Below, one piece after another: positions 1 to 7,696 of a stretch of DNA of 21,225 nucleotides. This stretch comes from Ignavibacteriales bacterium (lineage in GTDB: Bacteria > Bacteroidota > Ignavibacteria > Ignavibacteriales > Melioribacteraceae), in assembly GCA_007280825.1 (NCBI GenBank), contig QYQI01000162.1, forward strand, positions 1 through 21,225, in the 5' to 3' direction. The position numbers and the translations under genes are program-made. Under the pieces are notes generated by a model. The model ran no database searches, was not told where the DNA came from, and was given only the letters and a program-made list of their open reading frames with translations. Every line of letters starts with the position of its first letter. Position 1 is the stretch's first letter.

Positions 1-302
1 AGGAAGTGTGCGTGACTATCATTAAATCCCGGCATTACAAATTTTCCTTTGAGATCAATTACCTGGGTTGAATCACCGACATATTTTTCTATTTCACTTG
101 TTGAACCAACGGCAAAGATTTTCCCGTCTTTAACTGCAACCGCTTCTGCCGTAGGATTATCATCTTCAACTGTTGCGATAATTCCATTTATCAAAACTAG
201 GGCTGCCGGATTTTTTACCACTGTTTTCTTTCCTCCGCAACTTTGAATTAATAATAAAACTATTAACAACGCAAAGTTCTTAAATAAATATTTTGAATTC
301 AT
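1..302 (-). CDS. Amidohydrolase lipoprotein, N-terminal part only
   Basis: This is the first 100 codons of a metal-dependent amidohydrolase that runs off the left edge; I translated it from the sequence. It opens with ATG at 302-300 and a hydrophobic signal (residues 6-20) ending in IQSCGGK, where Cys22 is a plausible lipidation site, so the enzyme is probably membrane-anchored outside the cytoplasm. Residues 35-90 form the small beta domain that starts such enzymes (LVLINGIIATV, then VIDLKGKFVMPGF), and NDSHAHF at 94-100 gives the first HxH metal ligands, His97 and His99. The pattern fits the YtcJ-like 'amidohydrolase 3' group, whose members act on varied amide or cyclic C-N substrates; the substrate cannot be read from this fragment. 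It lies 46 bases after the EamA transporter and may share its transcript. The ribosome site is weak (GGGTC about 5 bases before ATG). Confidence 0.85.
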   Translation of the reverse strand, partial: MNSKYLFKNFALLIVLLLIQSCGGKKTVVKNPAALVLINGIIATVEDDNPTAEAVAVKDGKIFAVGSTSEIEKYVGDSTQVIDLKGKFVMPGFNDSHAHF

Positions 303-348
303 TCTTGACCCGTTTTACCGTTTCATTTTTGAAATTTTATGTTTGAGA

Positions 349-1269
349 TTACTTTCGATTCACCAAAACTACGCCGGCAATAATAATCAATCCGCTCAAC
401 AAAGTTGGCAGAGTTATCTGCTCGTTCAGTAGAAACCATGCACCAAAAAAAGTTACGAACGGTTCAATATAAAGAAACGCTCCAACCCGCGAAGCGCTCA
501 TTTTATTTAATGTCTGCGCCCACAAAGTATATGCTATTCCCGAACAGAAAATTCCAAGAAACAATATTGATCCCCAACCGTTTAACGATAAGTGGAGAAC
601 ATCCGAAATATTTTTCTGATTAATTGTGAACGGCGCAATGATTACCGCAACAATTAAAAATAAATAAAATGTCGTTAATACAGGAGATAGAGTAAAGGTA
701 ACTTTTTTGTTTACCATAGAATAGATAGACCACGTTACCGAACTTGCAATTATTAATACGTCTCCTTTGTTTTTAATAAAATCAATTGAAGTTAAATCTC
801 CCTTGCTGATAAGCACGATTAATCCCAAGAACGCTATAAGAATTCCGAGTGATTGCATAGCAGAAATTTTTTCTTTGAAAAAAATAATTCCAAGTATAAC
901 CATAAAGACTGGCGTTGTGCCAATTATCCATCCGGTGTGTGATGCTGTTGTCCATTGAAGTCCCGTAACTTGAATCCACAAATGAAAGCATGCTATTCCC
1001 GCAAGAACAAAGATCCACTTTTGCTTGCGGAGATTTATAGAAAATTTTCTTTTCTGCTTGAGAAGTACTACCGCTAAAAATAATATCCCCAATATTTGGC
1101 GGATGAAAACGATCACTTCCGGTTTTACTTCTACAAGCGCATTCTTTGTTGCAATAAATGATAACCCCCAAACTATAACTGCAAAGAGGGGTTTCCAGTA
1201 TTTGGTAATTAATGATCGGTGGTTTGTTATCAGTGATCGGTTATCGGTTGTCGGCGCACCCTTGATCAT
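349..1269 (-). CDS. EamA/DMT-superfamily transporter
   Basis: A 306-residue integral membrane protein of the drug/metabolite transporter superfamily, with two EamA repeats of about five membrane helices each (from about residue 26 to 300), in the inner membrane. Typical signatures are WGLSFIATKNAL in the first helix, WTTASHTGWI, and SRVGAFLYIEPFVTFFGAWF in the second repeat. Family members export or import amino acids, purines or other small metabolites; the substrate is not predictable here. Its ATG overlaps the truA stop as ATGA, so translation is likely coupled. The first 23 residues are odd: they contain a 7-residue repeat (NRSLIT then NHRSLIT) encoded by a 7-bp tandem repeat (1213-1254), where relatives normally start a few residues before KYWKPLF. 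No alternative ATG, GTG or TTG lies between the repeat and the first helix, so I keep the ATG at 1269. Confidence 0.88.
   Translation of the reverse strand: MIKGAPTTDNRSLITNHRSLITKYWKPLFAVIVWGLSFIATKNALVEVKPEVIVFIRQILGILFLAVVLLKQKRKFSINLRKQKWIFVLAGIACFHLWIQVTGLQWTTASHTGWIIGTTPVFMVILGIIFFKEKISAMQSLGILIAFLGLIVLISKGDLTSIDFIKNKGDVLIIASSVTWSIYSMVNKKVTFTLSPVLTTFYLFLIVAVIIAPFTINQKNISDVLHLSLNGWGSILFLGIFCSGIAYTLWAQTLNKMSASRVGAFLYIEPFVTFFGAWFLLNEQITLPTLLSGLIIIAGVVLVNRK
1213..1254. repeat. Degenerate 7-bp tandem repeat (six units) in the EamA N-terminus
   Basis: Read on the plus strand the units are TGATCGG, TGGTTTG, TTATCAG, TGATCGG, TTATCGG and TTGTCGG, all in exact 7-base register; the second unit is the most diverged. 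A further related heptamer may precede them. Because 7 is not a multiple of 3, three units encode a 7-residue period, visible in the protein as NRSLIT/NHRSLIT. The array begins about 15 bases after the EamA start codon. Short heptameric arrays of this kind are known in some bacteria as short tandemly repeated repetitive sequences; linking this one to that class is inference. Confidence 0.75.
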
Positions 1270-2066
1270 GTTCTCGATCTTTCGAATGAAGTAATTTTTA
1301 TTATAGGATCAAAATTTTCTTCGTGTTTTTCGCTTCCATAAATCACCCTCTCAAGAAACAATCCCGATGGCGGTGCGGTTAATTGTGCCGGAGTGGGCGA
1401 ATTGTGTTCAAGAAAATATTTCAGATCCTTTTCGGTTAGCTTGCCTCTGCCAATTTCGACAAGTACACCGATCATTCTGCGCACTTGTTTCCACAGAAAA
1501 TGAGAACCGATTATGCGGATCAAAATCATATCGCCGTCTTCTTCCATTTGAATTTTTTCAATCAAAACCTTTGTGGATTTTTCTTCATCGTCTTTGTCTG
1601 AGAAAGATCTGTAATCATGCATCCCAATAAAAAGTTTTGAGGCATTGTTCATCTTTTCAAAATTCAGATCATCTTTAATCCACCAGACAAATGGTTTACC
1701 GAATGCGGTTCGTCTTCTGGAGATTTGATAAATGTAGCTTCTGCTTTTTGCATCGTGCCGTGCATGAAATTTAGGATTTACTTTTTCTACTTCTATAATA
1801 TTAATATCGGAAGGAAGTTCGTCGTTAAATTTCATTCGTATTATTTCGGGTGCAAGCATTGTCTTCGCTTCAAGATGAGCAACTTGACAAAGTGCATGAA
1901 CTCCGGCATCAGTTCTGCCCGAACCGTAAATTTCTAAGCGTTCTCCCTTGAAAATTCTTTCCGCAATTTCATACAATTTGCCTTGAACAGTTTTGCTCTG
2001 CTTTTGCATTTGCCAGCCGCTGTACCGCGTGCCTTCGTATTCTATATATAGTTTGAATCGGGACAT
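1266..2066 (-). CDS. truA: tRNA pseudouridine(38-40) synthase TruA
   Basis: This enzyme converts uridines 38, 39 and 40 in the anticodon arm of many tRNAs to pseudouridine. The 266-residue length is normal for the family. The N-terminal strand IEYEGTRYSGWQ (8-19) is the family opening, and the catalytic motif GSGRTDAGVHA (48-58) carries the catalytic Asp53. The second half has the expected HARHDAKSRSYIYQI (residues about 101-115) and the nucleotide-pocket helix containing FLWKQVRRMIGVLVEIGRG, with LTAPPSGLFLERV near the end. All expected parts are present, so it should be active. The start has no clear Shine-Dalgarno sequence; the AbrB-type gene ends 19 bases upstream, and the EamA gene starts within its stop codon, so the three are probably co-transcribed. 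The ATG at 2066 is supported by alignment of the first residues with the usual TruA start. Confidence 0.97.
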   Translation of the reverse strand: MSRFKLYIEYEGTRYSGWQMQKQSKTVQGKLYEIAERIFKGERLEIYGSGRTDAGVHALCQVAHLEAKTMLAPEIIRMKFNDELPSDINIIEVEKVNPKFHARHDAKSRSYIYQISRRRTAFGKPFVWWIKDDLNFEKMNNASKLFIGMHDYRSFSDKDDEEKSTKVLIEKIQMEEDGDMILIRIIGSHFLWKQVRRMIGVLVEIGRGKLTEKDLKYFLEHNSPTPAQLTAPPSGLFLERVIYGSEKHEENFDPIIKITSFERSRT

Positions 2067-2085
2067 GTTTTTTGTTCTGTCTAAT

Positions 2086-2253
2086 CTAAAGCTGAAACTT
2101 CTTTTTTGTTTTTTTATTTAATTGATAAATTTTTATTCCGTCTTTCAATTCTTCAATCAATATTTTTGCCGGGGATTTAATTCCATGTTTTCTTCTTAGT
2201 TCTGCTGGAATTGTAATCCTTCCTCCGGTTGTAACTTTATATTCTCTTTCCAT
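2086..2253 (-). CDS. AbrB/MazE/SpoVT-type DNA-binding protein
   Basis: A 55-residue protein consisting of one swapped-hairpin AbrB domain: REYKVTTGGRITIPAELRRK, then HGIKSPAKILIEE. Such domains bind DNA as dimers and occur in transition-state regulators and in type II antitoxins. I chose the ATG at 2253 rather than an in-frame GTG at 2331 because GGAAGGA lies 8 bases before it and because the fold begins there; the longer form would add 26 residues with no domain character. The basic tail (KKTKKKFQL) may help DNA binding. No toxin gene (PIN, MazF or similar) adjoins it: upstream is a lipid kinase, downstream is truA 19 bases away. It may therefore be a solitary regulator, possibly of its own transcript, or the remnant of a toxin-antitoxin pair. 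Confidence 0.82.
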   Translation of the reverse strand: MEREYKVTTGGRITIPAELRRKHGIKSPAKILIEELKDGIKIYQLNKKTKKKFQL

Positions 2254-2261
2254 TATTACAT

Positions 2262-2268
2262 TCCTTCC
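2262..2268 (-). promoter_or_regulatory. Ribosome-binding site deciding the AbrB-type start
   Basis: GGAAGGA on the minus strand, 8 bases before the ATG at 2253-2251. It supports the internal start over the upstream GTG. Confidence 0.7.
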
Positions 2269-2382
2269 AGGATTGATAGTTAAAATAAGAATACGTATGT
2301 CAAAATCCGTTTTGGAAAGCGGACTTGGCACGAAAAATAAAATATTAACCTGCCAAAAGTTCTATCGCGTAACAATATTATA

Positions 2383-3306
2383 TTAAACTCCGATTGGTGT
2401 AAGAAATTTGATTTCGTGTTTCAGCATAGTTGCTTTAAGCGGAATCTTCCCGATCATTTCGCCGTCAGCTTCGATTAAACATTCATCCCCGATCGGCTCG
2501 ATTGCACAACTTTCTACTTCTTTGTAATACAGCTCGGGGTGATTTACAAATCTACCTTTACGGATATTCGAAAGATTTTTTAAGTAGTCTATCAAACTCA
2601 CATTTCCTGCAAGTGTAATGGAATATTTTCCGTCATTCACTTTTGCGTGCGGGGCAATGCATAGCCCGCTTCCGAAATATTTTCCGTTAGCCAAACACAA
2701 TATCAACAAGCTGCCGCTCCAATTAAATTCTTCAGAAATTATTTTTAATTTCTTCCGTTTGTATTTCAAAAAGCCAAGCACTGTGGCTTTGAAAAAATCA
2801 AAGTTGGGTCCGTAAATTTTTTTGCCTTCATTAACGCGTTTGGCAACTTCAGCACCAAGCCCGATATCTGTTATGTTGTTAAAATATCTAACGGCGTTTT
2901 CGCCGTTCATTTTTTTGTATTCAAGCTTTCCAATATCTATCGGAATCGTTGAATTGTTTTTCAGCAGCGCGTAAAGGTCGGAAAGTTTTTTGGTTAGCTT
3001 CATCGTTCTGGCAAAATCATTACCACTTCCAAAAGGATACAATCCAATAATTAAGTTTTCTCTTTTCGATCTCTCGACATGCATTACACCGTTAACAACC
3101 TCGCTCATCGTTCCATCGCCGCCAGCCGCAATTAAATAATCTGTTCCGCCCGACACTGCATTCCTCGATAATTCAATTGCATGCCCGTTGCCATTTGTAA
3201 CCGAGACCCAAACTAAAAATTCATCACCGAACGCATCTTCAATTTCTTTAATGGTGCGTTCAGTATGCTTAAAACGCCCGTTGATTACAAAGTGAATTTT
3301 CTTCAT
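2383..3306 (-). CDS. Diacylglycerol kinase family lipid kinase (YegS/BmrU type)
   Basis: A 307-residue soluble kinase of the DAGK catalytic family, which phosphorylates diacylglycerol or related lipids using ATP at the inner face of the membrane. The ATP-site motif GGDGTMSEVVNGV (62-74) and the PFGSGNDFART segment (91-101) are intact. The C-terminal beta domain has the family's ANGKYFGSG (207-215), APHAKVNDG (218-226) and IEADGEMIG (278-286). The opening (HFVINGR) departs from the common 'NPxSG' form but sits at the right place. Bacterial members may recycle diacylglycerol or make unusual phospholipids; the substrate is not set by sequence alone. It starts with ATG and a weak AGAG ribosome site. 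Its stop lies 129 bases from the AbrB-type gene, so co-transcription is possible but unproven. Confidence 0.92.
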   Translation of the reverse strand: MKKIHFVINGRFKHTERTIKEIEDAFGDEFLVWVSVTNGNGHAIELSRNAVSGGTDYLIAAGGDGTMSEVVNGVMHVERSKRENLIIGLYPFGSGNDFARTMKLTKKLSDLYALLKNNSTIPIDIGKLEYKKMNGENAVRYFNNITDIGLGAEVAKRVNEGKKIYGPNFDFFKATVLGFLKYKRKKLKIISEEFNWSGSLLILCLANGKYFGSGLCIAPHAKVNDGKYSITLAGNVSLIDYLKNLSNIRKGRFVNHPELYYKEVESCAIEPIGDECLIEADGEMIGKIPLKATMLKHEIKFLTPIGV

Positions 3307-3442
3307 ATCTCTTTTTGTTTTTACTTTTAAAAATATATAGAAAAAATTATTCGGCTGGTTTAATATATTAATCTGTTTGGATTTAAACCCAAAATTTTTT
3401 GAGCTGACTAAACAAGAGATTTATCAAAAAAATTATTTGGCT

Positions 3443-3838
3443 CTATTCTTTACTAAAATATTTTTTCATTGGAGTAAAATAAAAATCTTTCCAGCCTTTT
3501 TTATAACTCGCGCTTTGCCCTTGGGGTATTTCGGAATGAATAAGCGTTACTTTTGTCCCGCCGTTAGTCTTTTCCAATTTAACAAGCAGATAAGAATCTA
3601 AATGATCTTTAGGAAATTCCGTTGAGCGCCATGATTGTAAAATTCTTTTATTCGGAACAAGCTCAAGATTTTTTCCCCAGATGTATCCGTCCCAAGCCGT
3701 AAACTTTCCGCCCACTTTTGTTGATACTGTTGCTTTGCCACCGGTCATCGCACCATGCTCTTTGCTGTTCAACCATGCGTCATAAATCCGTTTTGGCTTA
3801 GCCGGAAATGTTGCAGAGAGTTTTATTTGCTCGTTCAT
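3443..3838 (-). CDS. SRPBCC / AHSA1-type (Aha1 C-terminal-like) protein
   Basis: A 131-residue single-domain protein of the START/SRPBCC superfamily, closest in style to AHSA1 (activator of Hsp90 ATPase homologue). Visible signatures are the opening helix FPAKPKRIYDAWLNSKEH, the GGKFTAWDGYIWGKNLELVPN strand pair (split here: GGKFTAWDGYIWG and KNLELVPNKRI), the QSWRSTEFP strand, and the C-terminal helix GWKDFYFTPMKKYF. Proteins of this family form a cavity that binds hydrophobic ligands; most bacterial members have no known role. The frame stays open to an ATG at 3955, but I chose the ATG at 3838 because GGAAAG precedes it by about 7 bases, the domain starts there, and the extra 39 residues look like chance translation. 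It is divergent from the acyl-CoA synthetase gene, separated by 190 bases. Confidence 0.85.
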   Translation of the reverse strand: MNEQIKLSATFPAKPKRIYDAWLNSKEHGAMTGGKATVSTKVGGKFTAWDGYIWGKNLELVPNKRILQSWRSTEFPKDHLDSYLLVKLEKTNGGTKVTLIHSEIPQGQSASYKKGWKDFYFTPMKKYFSKE

Positions 3839-4016
3839 AAGCTTTCTTTCCAATGATTGACGTTCAAGTATAATATTTATTGATTGTGAAGGCAAGAATT
3901 TCCTTTTTCTTTGCGAAGAAGTGTTTGTTAAATGACTATCGTGAATGGTTTTCATATTTTTATCTAGTGTTTCGTGACTTTTGTAGTAATAATCGTATCA
4001 TAATAATCCTACTCTT

Positions 4017-4021
4017 AAGGA
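4017..4021 (+). promoter_or_regulatory. Ribosome-binding site of the acyl-CoA synthetase
   Basis: AAGGA with 7 bases before the ATG at 4029. It supports the chosen start and shows that this genome uses Shine-Dalgarno sequences at least in part. Confidence 0.65.
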
Positions 4022-4028
4022 ATGTAAG

Positions 4029-6107
4029 ATGAATCCTTTAAATAATTTCTTCTACCCCAAATCAATCTGCATTGCCGGTGCATCAACAAAAGAAAAAAGC
4101 ATTGGATATGAATTACTAAACACAATAAAAAGCTATGGCTTTAGGGGCAGCGTGTTTCCTGTAAATCCAAAAGCCGAAGAGATTCTTGGTTATAAATGTT
4201 ATAAAAGAATCGAGGAGATTTCCGAAAAGATTGATTTAGCAATTGTTGTTGTGCCTAAACAATTTGCTGAATCTTCTGTTGATTCTCTGTTAATCAAAAA
4301 TGTTAAATCAATTGTCTTGATTACAGCGGGATTTAAGGAGATTGGCAAAGAAGGCGAAGAATTAGAAAATAGAATCGTTGAGAAAATAAAAAACTCTTGC
4401 GCTCGGATGGTGGGTCCTAACTGCATGGGAATTATCAACACGTTGGAAAACATAAAACTCAATGCAACATTTGTTGCGGAGAAACCAGAGACGGGCAGTA
4501 CAGGATTTTTGTCGCAGAGCGGCGCTCTCGGTGCGGCGGTGTTAAATTCCCTCCGAGAGACAGATATAAAGTTTGCTCATTTTATAAGTGTTGGTAATAA
4601 AGCCGATGTAAATGAAAATGATCTTTTGGATTTTTGGCAAAACGACAGCAACATAAAAACGCTGACATTTTATCTTGAAAGTTTTGTGAACGGCGAAGAG
4701 TTTATTAAACCATTTATGCTTGGTGAGATTGCAAAGCCAACGATCGTTTTAAAAGCCGGAAAAACTGCAAGCGGAATGAAAGCTGCTTCTTCTCATACAG
4801 GCGCTCTAAGCAGCAAAGACAAAGTTGTAGATGCATTGATGAAACAGTTTGGGATAATCCGCGTTTCTGATCTCAACGAATTATTTAATACGGCAAAAGG
4901 ATTTGAAAATTTTCCAATGCCGAAAGGAAACAGAGTTGCCGTTGTTACCAATGCCGGTGGTCCGGGAATTTTAGCGGTTGATACTCTTGAGCGGGAGAAT
5001 CTTGTTTTAACAACTTTCAGCAACGAAACAAAAAAATTGCTTCGCGGCATAGTCCATCCCGAAGGAAGCGTTGAAAATCCTGTTGATCTTTTGCCTGGCG
5101 CAGATGCTTCTGTATTTAAAAGAGCGATCGGAATAATTATTGAAGATGAAAATGTTGATGCCGTTATTTCGATTTTTGTTGAACCCGTTATGGTTGAACC
5201 TTTTGAGGTTATAGAAAATATTAATTCTATTTTATCCGATAAACCGATACTTCAAGTTGTAATGCCTTTGCCGGAATTTTGGAATAAGTATCGAACAGAA
5301 TCCTCCAATAAATTTCCTTTATTCAAAAATCCAGAAGATCCACCGGAAGTTCTATCGAACATGCTGTTCTATTCTTCATCACAAAAAAAGAGATTAGGAA
5401 ACAAAAAGAAATATGAATCTCTTTTAAGTTTGAAGCCGCACAAGAACTCCTTCGCAAAAGGATTCTTGTCGCAAACTGAAATAACAAAATTATGTGCGGA
5501 CTATTCTTTACCGTTAATAAAAAGCAAATTGATAGCGCCCTCAAAACTAGAAAGTGCCGGTAATAATTTTTTCCCCCTTGTTTTGAAAGGAATTAATTCA
5601 AACGTAATTCACAAAACGGAGTTGAGTGCTGTAATTTTGAACATAAAAAACAAAACAGAGCTTCGTAAAGCGACAATAGAAATTAAAGAAAATTTCTCCA
5701 AGTCCGGTTATGATGTAGAAAGTTTTCTTGTTCAAAGGTTTGTAAAAACTAAACACGAATTATTAATCGGCGGTTTCCGAGATCCATCGTTTGGACCGAT
5801 TATTATGTTCGGCTCCGGTGGAAAATATGTTGAAGTGTTTGATGATGTCTCGGTTAAATCTTGTTATCTCTCCGATAATGATATCGAAACAATGATTGGC
5901 TCAACAAAAATCGGGAAGGTCCTTCACGGTGTGCGCGGAGAAAAATCAAATGATATAAAAATGTTGAACCGAATTATTTTATCTTGCGCTAAAATGATGA
6001 TTGAAAACAAAAACATAGTTGAGTTTGATCTGAATCCATTGATCATTGGAGAAGATGATAAATACTACGCTGTTGATGTCCGTGTACGCATTGAGCAATC
6101 GAGATAA
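4029..6107 (+). CDS. Acyl-CoA (acetyl-CoA) synthetase, ADP-forming, fused alpha-beta
   Basis: A 692-residue enzyme of the ADP-forming acetyl-CoA synthetase family, which converts an acyl-CoA, ADP and phosphate to the acid, ATP and CoA, and so makes ATP by substrate-level phosphorylation. Order of parts: CoA-binding Rossmann domain (1-135, CIAGAST at 14-20), two ligase-CoA domains (about 150-460) with the phosphorylated-histidine motif SSHTGALSS (His256), then an ATP-grasp domain (about 480-690) with VLKGINSNVIHKTE, GGFRDPSFGPIIMFGSGG and EFDLNPLI. The alpha and beta parts are fused, as in many bacterial and archaeal homologues. No acetyltransferase (GNAT) domain is attached, so it is not a Pat-type protein acetylase. 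AAGGA sits 7 bases before the ATG. The substrate (acetyl-, aryl- or branched acyl-CoA) is not determined. It heads a run of three plus-strand genes. Confidence 0.93.
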   Translation: MNPLNNFFYPKSICIAGASTKEKSIGYELLNTIKSYGFRGSVFPVNPKAEEILGYKCYKRIEEISEKIDLAIVVVPKQFAESSVDSLLIKNVKSIVLITAGFKEIGKEGEELENRIVEKIKNSCARMVGPNCMGIINTLENIKLNATFVAEKPETGSTGFLSQSGALGAAVLNSLRETDIKFAHFISVGNKADVNENDLLDFWQNDSNIKTLTFYLESFVNGEEFIKPFMLGEIAKPTIVLKAGKTASGMKAASSHTGALSSKDKVVDALMKQFGIIRVSDLNELFNTAKGFENFPMPKGNRVAVVTNAGGPGILAVDTLERENLVLTTFSNETKKLLRGIVHPEGSVENPVDLLPGADASVFKRAIGIIIEDENVDAVISIFVEPVMVEPFEVIENINSILSDKPILQVVMPLPEFWNKYRTESSNKFPLFKNPEDPPEVLSNMLFYSSSQKKRLGNKKKYESLLSLKPHKNSFAKGFLSQTEITKLCADYSLPLIKSKLIAPSKLESAGNNFFPLVLKGINSNVIHKTELSAVILNIKNKTELRKATIEIKENFSKSGYDVESFLVQRFVKTKHELLIGGFRDPSFGPIIMFGSGGKYVEVFDDVSVKSCYLSDNDIETMIGSTKIGKVLHGVRGEKSNDIKMLNRIILSCAKMMIENKNIVEFDLNPLIIGEDDKYYAVDVRVRIEQSR

Positions 6108-6161
6108 ATTAGTTTACACTTCTTATCTTTACGAAGATCATTTACTCATTTAGAAAGAATA

Positions 6162-7637
6162 ATGAAAATTGCATTCGCTTCAAGCGAAGTTTTTCCATAT
6201 GTAAAAACCGGAGGACTCGGGGACGTAGCCGGTTCTCTCCCGATAGAGCTTTCAAAGCTCGGTCATGAAGTGAAAGTTTTTCTTCCAAAGTATAATGTCT
6301 TTGGGGAAGAAGAACATGGCTTACATTATCAATGGGACATCGGTGAAATTCCTATCCGCATAGCTGGATTGACCCGCTCGGTTCATGTTCATTCGGCAAC
6401 ACTTCCTAATTCAAATGTTCAAGTTTACTTTGTTGATTGTCCGCACTACTTCCACCGCTTCCGTGTTTATACAAACGATCTTGATGAAGATGAAAGATTT
6501 TTATTTTACTCAAAAGGAATTATAGAAATACTTCAGCGGCTTGCCTGGGCGCCGGATGTTATTCACTGCAATGATTGGCAAACAGGAGTTCTTCCGCTTC
6601 TTTTAAGGGAGAATTATGGCTGGGATAAACTATTCGAAAAAACCGCAACCGTATTTTCAATTCACAATGTTGCATATCAAGGAAAATTTTCTAAATCCGC
6701 TTTCGAAAAAGTTGAAATCAAACATGAACATTATCTGCCCGGCGGAATCGGTGAATATTATGGTGGTGTTAATTTTTTAAAGACTGGAATACTAACTGCC
6801 GATATCATCAACACCGTAAGCGAAACTTACGCACGAGAACTTTTAACCGATGAATATGGCGCAGGCATGCAAAAGTTTTTGGAAATCAGAAAGAAAGATT
6901 TTTTCGGAATCCTAAACGGCATTGATTATAATATTTGGAATCCGGAAACCGATAAATTTATTCCGAATAAATATTCTGTAAAAGATTTATCCGGCAAGAT
7001 TAAAAATAAAAAGTTTTTACTTGAACACCTCGGTCTTCCGTTTAACGAAAATATTCCGCTTGTAGGAATTGTTTCCCGGCTTGTTGATCAAAAAGGATTT
7101 GATCTGTTTTCATTCGGGTTAAACCGCTTGATGGATTTACCCGTTCAATGGGTAATGCTTGGAAGCGGCGAATATAAATATGAAGCTATGTTTAGCGAAA
7201 TTGCTCGCAAGTTTCCAGAGAAAGTTTCTTCGTATCTTGGTTTTAATAATGAGCTTTCTCACTTAATCGAAGCCGGTGCGGATATTTTTGCTATGCCTTC
7301 ACATTTTGAGCCGTGCGGGCTAAATCAAATTTATTCTCTTAGATATGGAACCGTTCCCGTCGCAAGGAAAACCGGCGGTCTTGCGGACACGGTTCAAGAT
7401 TGGAAAGATTCTATTTTGAATGGCGATGAAACAGGAAATGGATTTTTGTTTGAAGAATATACTTCGGAATCATTTATCCGCGCTCTTCAAAATGCTATTT
7501 ATGAATTCCACAACAAAGAGACCTGGCGGAAGATACAGATCAATGGAATGAATAAAGATTTATCCTGGGCAAAATCTGCCGGTAAATATGTTTCGCTTTA
7601 TGAAAAAGCTGTCTCTAAAATAAAAAGGACAAAATAA
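6162..7637 (+). CDS. glgA: Glycogen synthase (GT5)
   Basis: A 491-residue cytoplasmic glucosyltransferase that extends alpha-1,4-glucan chains from an ADP-sugar donor. The N-terminal domain starts with MKIAFASSEVFPYVKTGGLG, where KTGGL (15-19) binds the nucleotide sugar; HCNDWQTG (135-142) and HNVAYQG (168-174) are acceptor and donor-site loops. The C-terminal domain has NGIDYNIWNP (252-261), SRLVDQKG (305-312) and the catalytic-region motif HFEPCGLNQIYSLRYG (381-396, Glu383), followed by a second KTGGLADTV (403-411). Length and all motifs match bacterial GlgA, so it should be active. It begins 54 bases after the acyl-CoA synthetase, with only a weak AGAAAG ribosome site; no other glycogen genes (glgB, glgC, glgP) are in the window. 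Confidence 0.96.
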   Translation: MKIAFASSEVFPYVKTGGLGDVAGSLPIELSKLGHEVKVFLPKYNVFGEEEHGLHYQWDIGEIPIRIAGLTRSVHVHSATLPNSNVQVYFVDCPHYFHRFRVYTNDLDEDERFLFYSKGIIEILQRLAWAPDVIHCNDWQTGVLPLLLRENYGWDKLFEKTATVFSIHNVAYQGKFSKSAFEKVEIKHEHYLPGGIGEYYGGVNFLKTGILTADIINTVSETYARELLTDEYGAGMQKFLEIRKKDFFGILNGIDYNIWNPETDKFIPNKYSVKDLSGKIKNKKFLLEHLGLPFNENIPLVGIVSRLVDQKGFDLFSFGLNRLMDLPVQWVMLGSGEYKYEAMFSEIARKFPEKVSSYLGFNNELSHLIEAGADIFAMPSHFEPCGLNQIYSLRYGTVPVARKTGGLADTVQDWKDSILNGDETGNGFLFEEYTSESFIRALQNAIYEFHNKETWRKIQINGMNKDLSWAKSAGKYVSLYEKAVSKIKRTK

Positions 7638-7696
7638 ACTAGGCGTTTCAGATTTTTAACTTAGAATAATATCTCCAACAATATAATTATCAAGAA

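Noticed and set aside
49..246. Plus-strand open frame of 65 codons
   Set aside because: It is the antisense shadow of the amidohydrolase fragment, which has clear family motifs on the minus strand.
2254..2331. N-terminal extension of the AbrB-type protein from a GTG at 2331
   Set aside because: The internal ATG at 2253 has GGAAGGA 8 bases before it and the domain starts there; the extension shows no domain character.
3839..3955. 39-residue extension of the SRPBCC protein from an ATG at 3955
   Set aside because: No ribosome site precedes it, the residues look random, and the family fold begins at the ATG at 3838.
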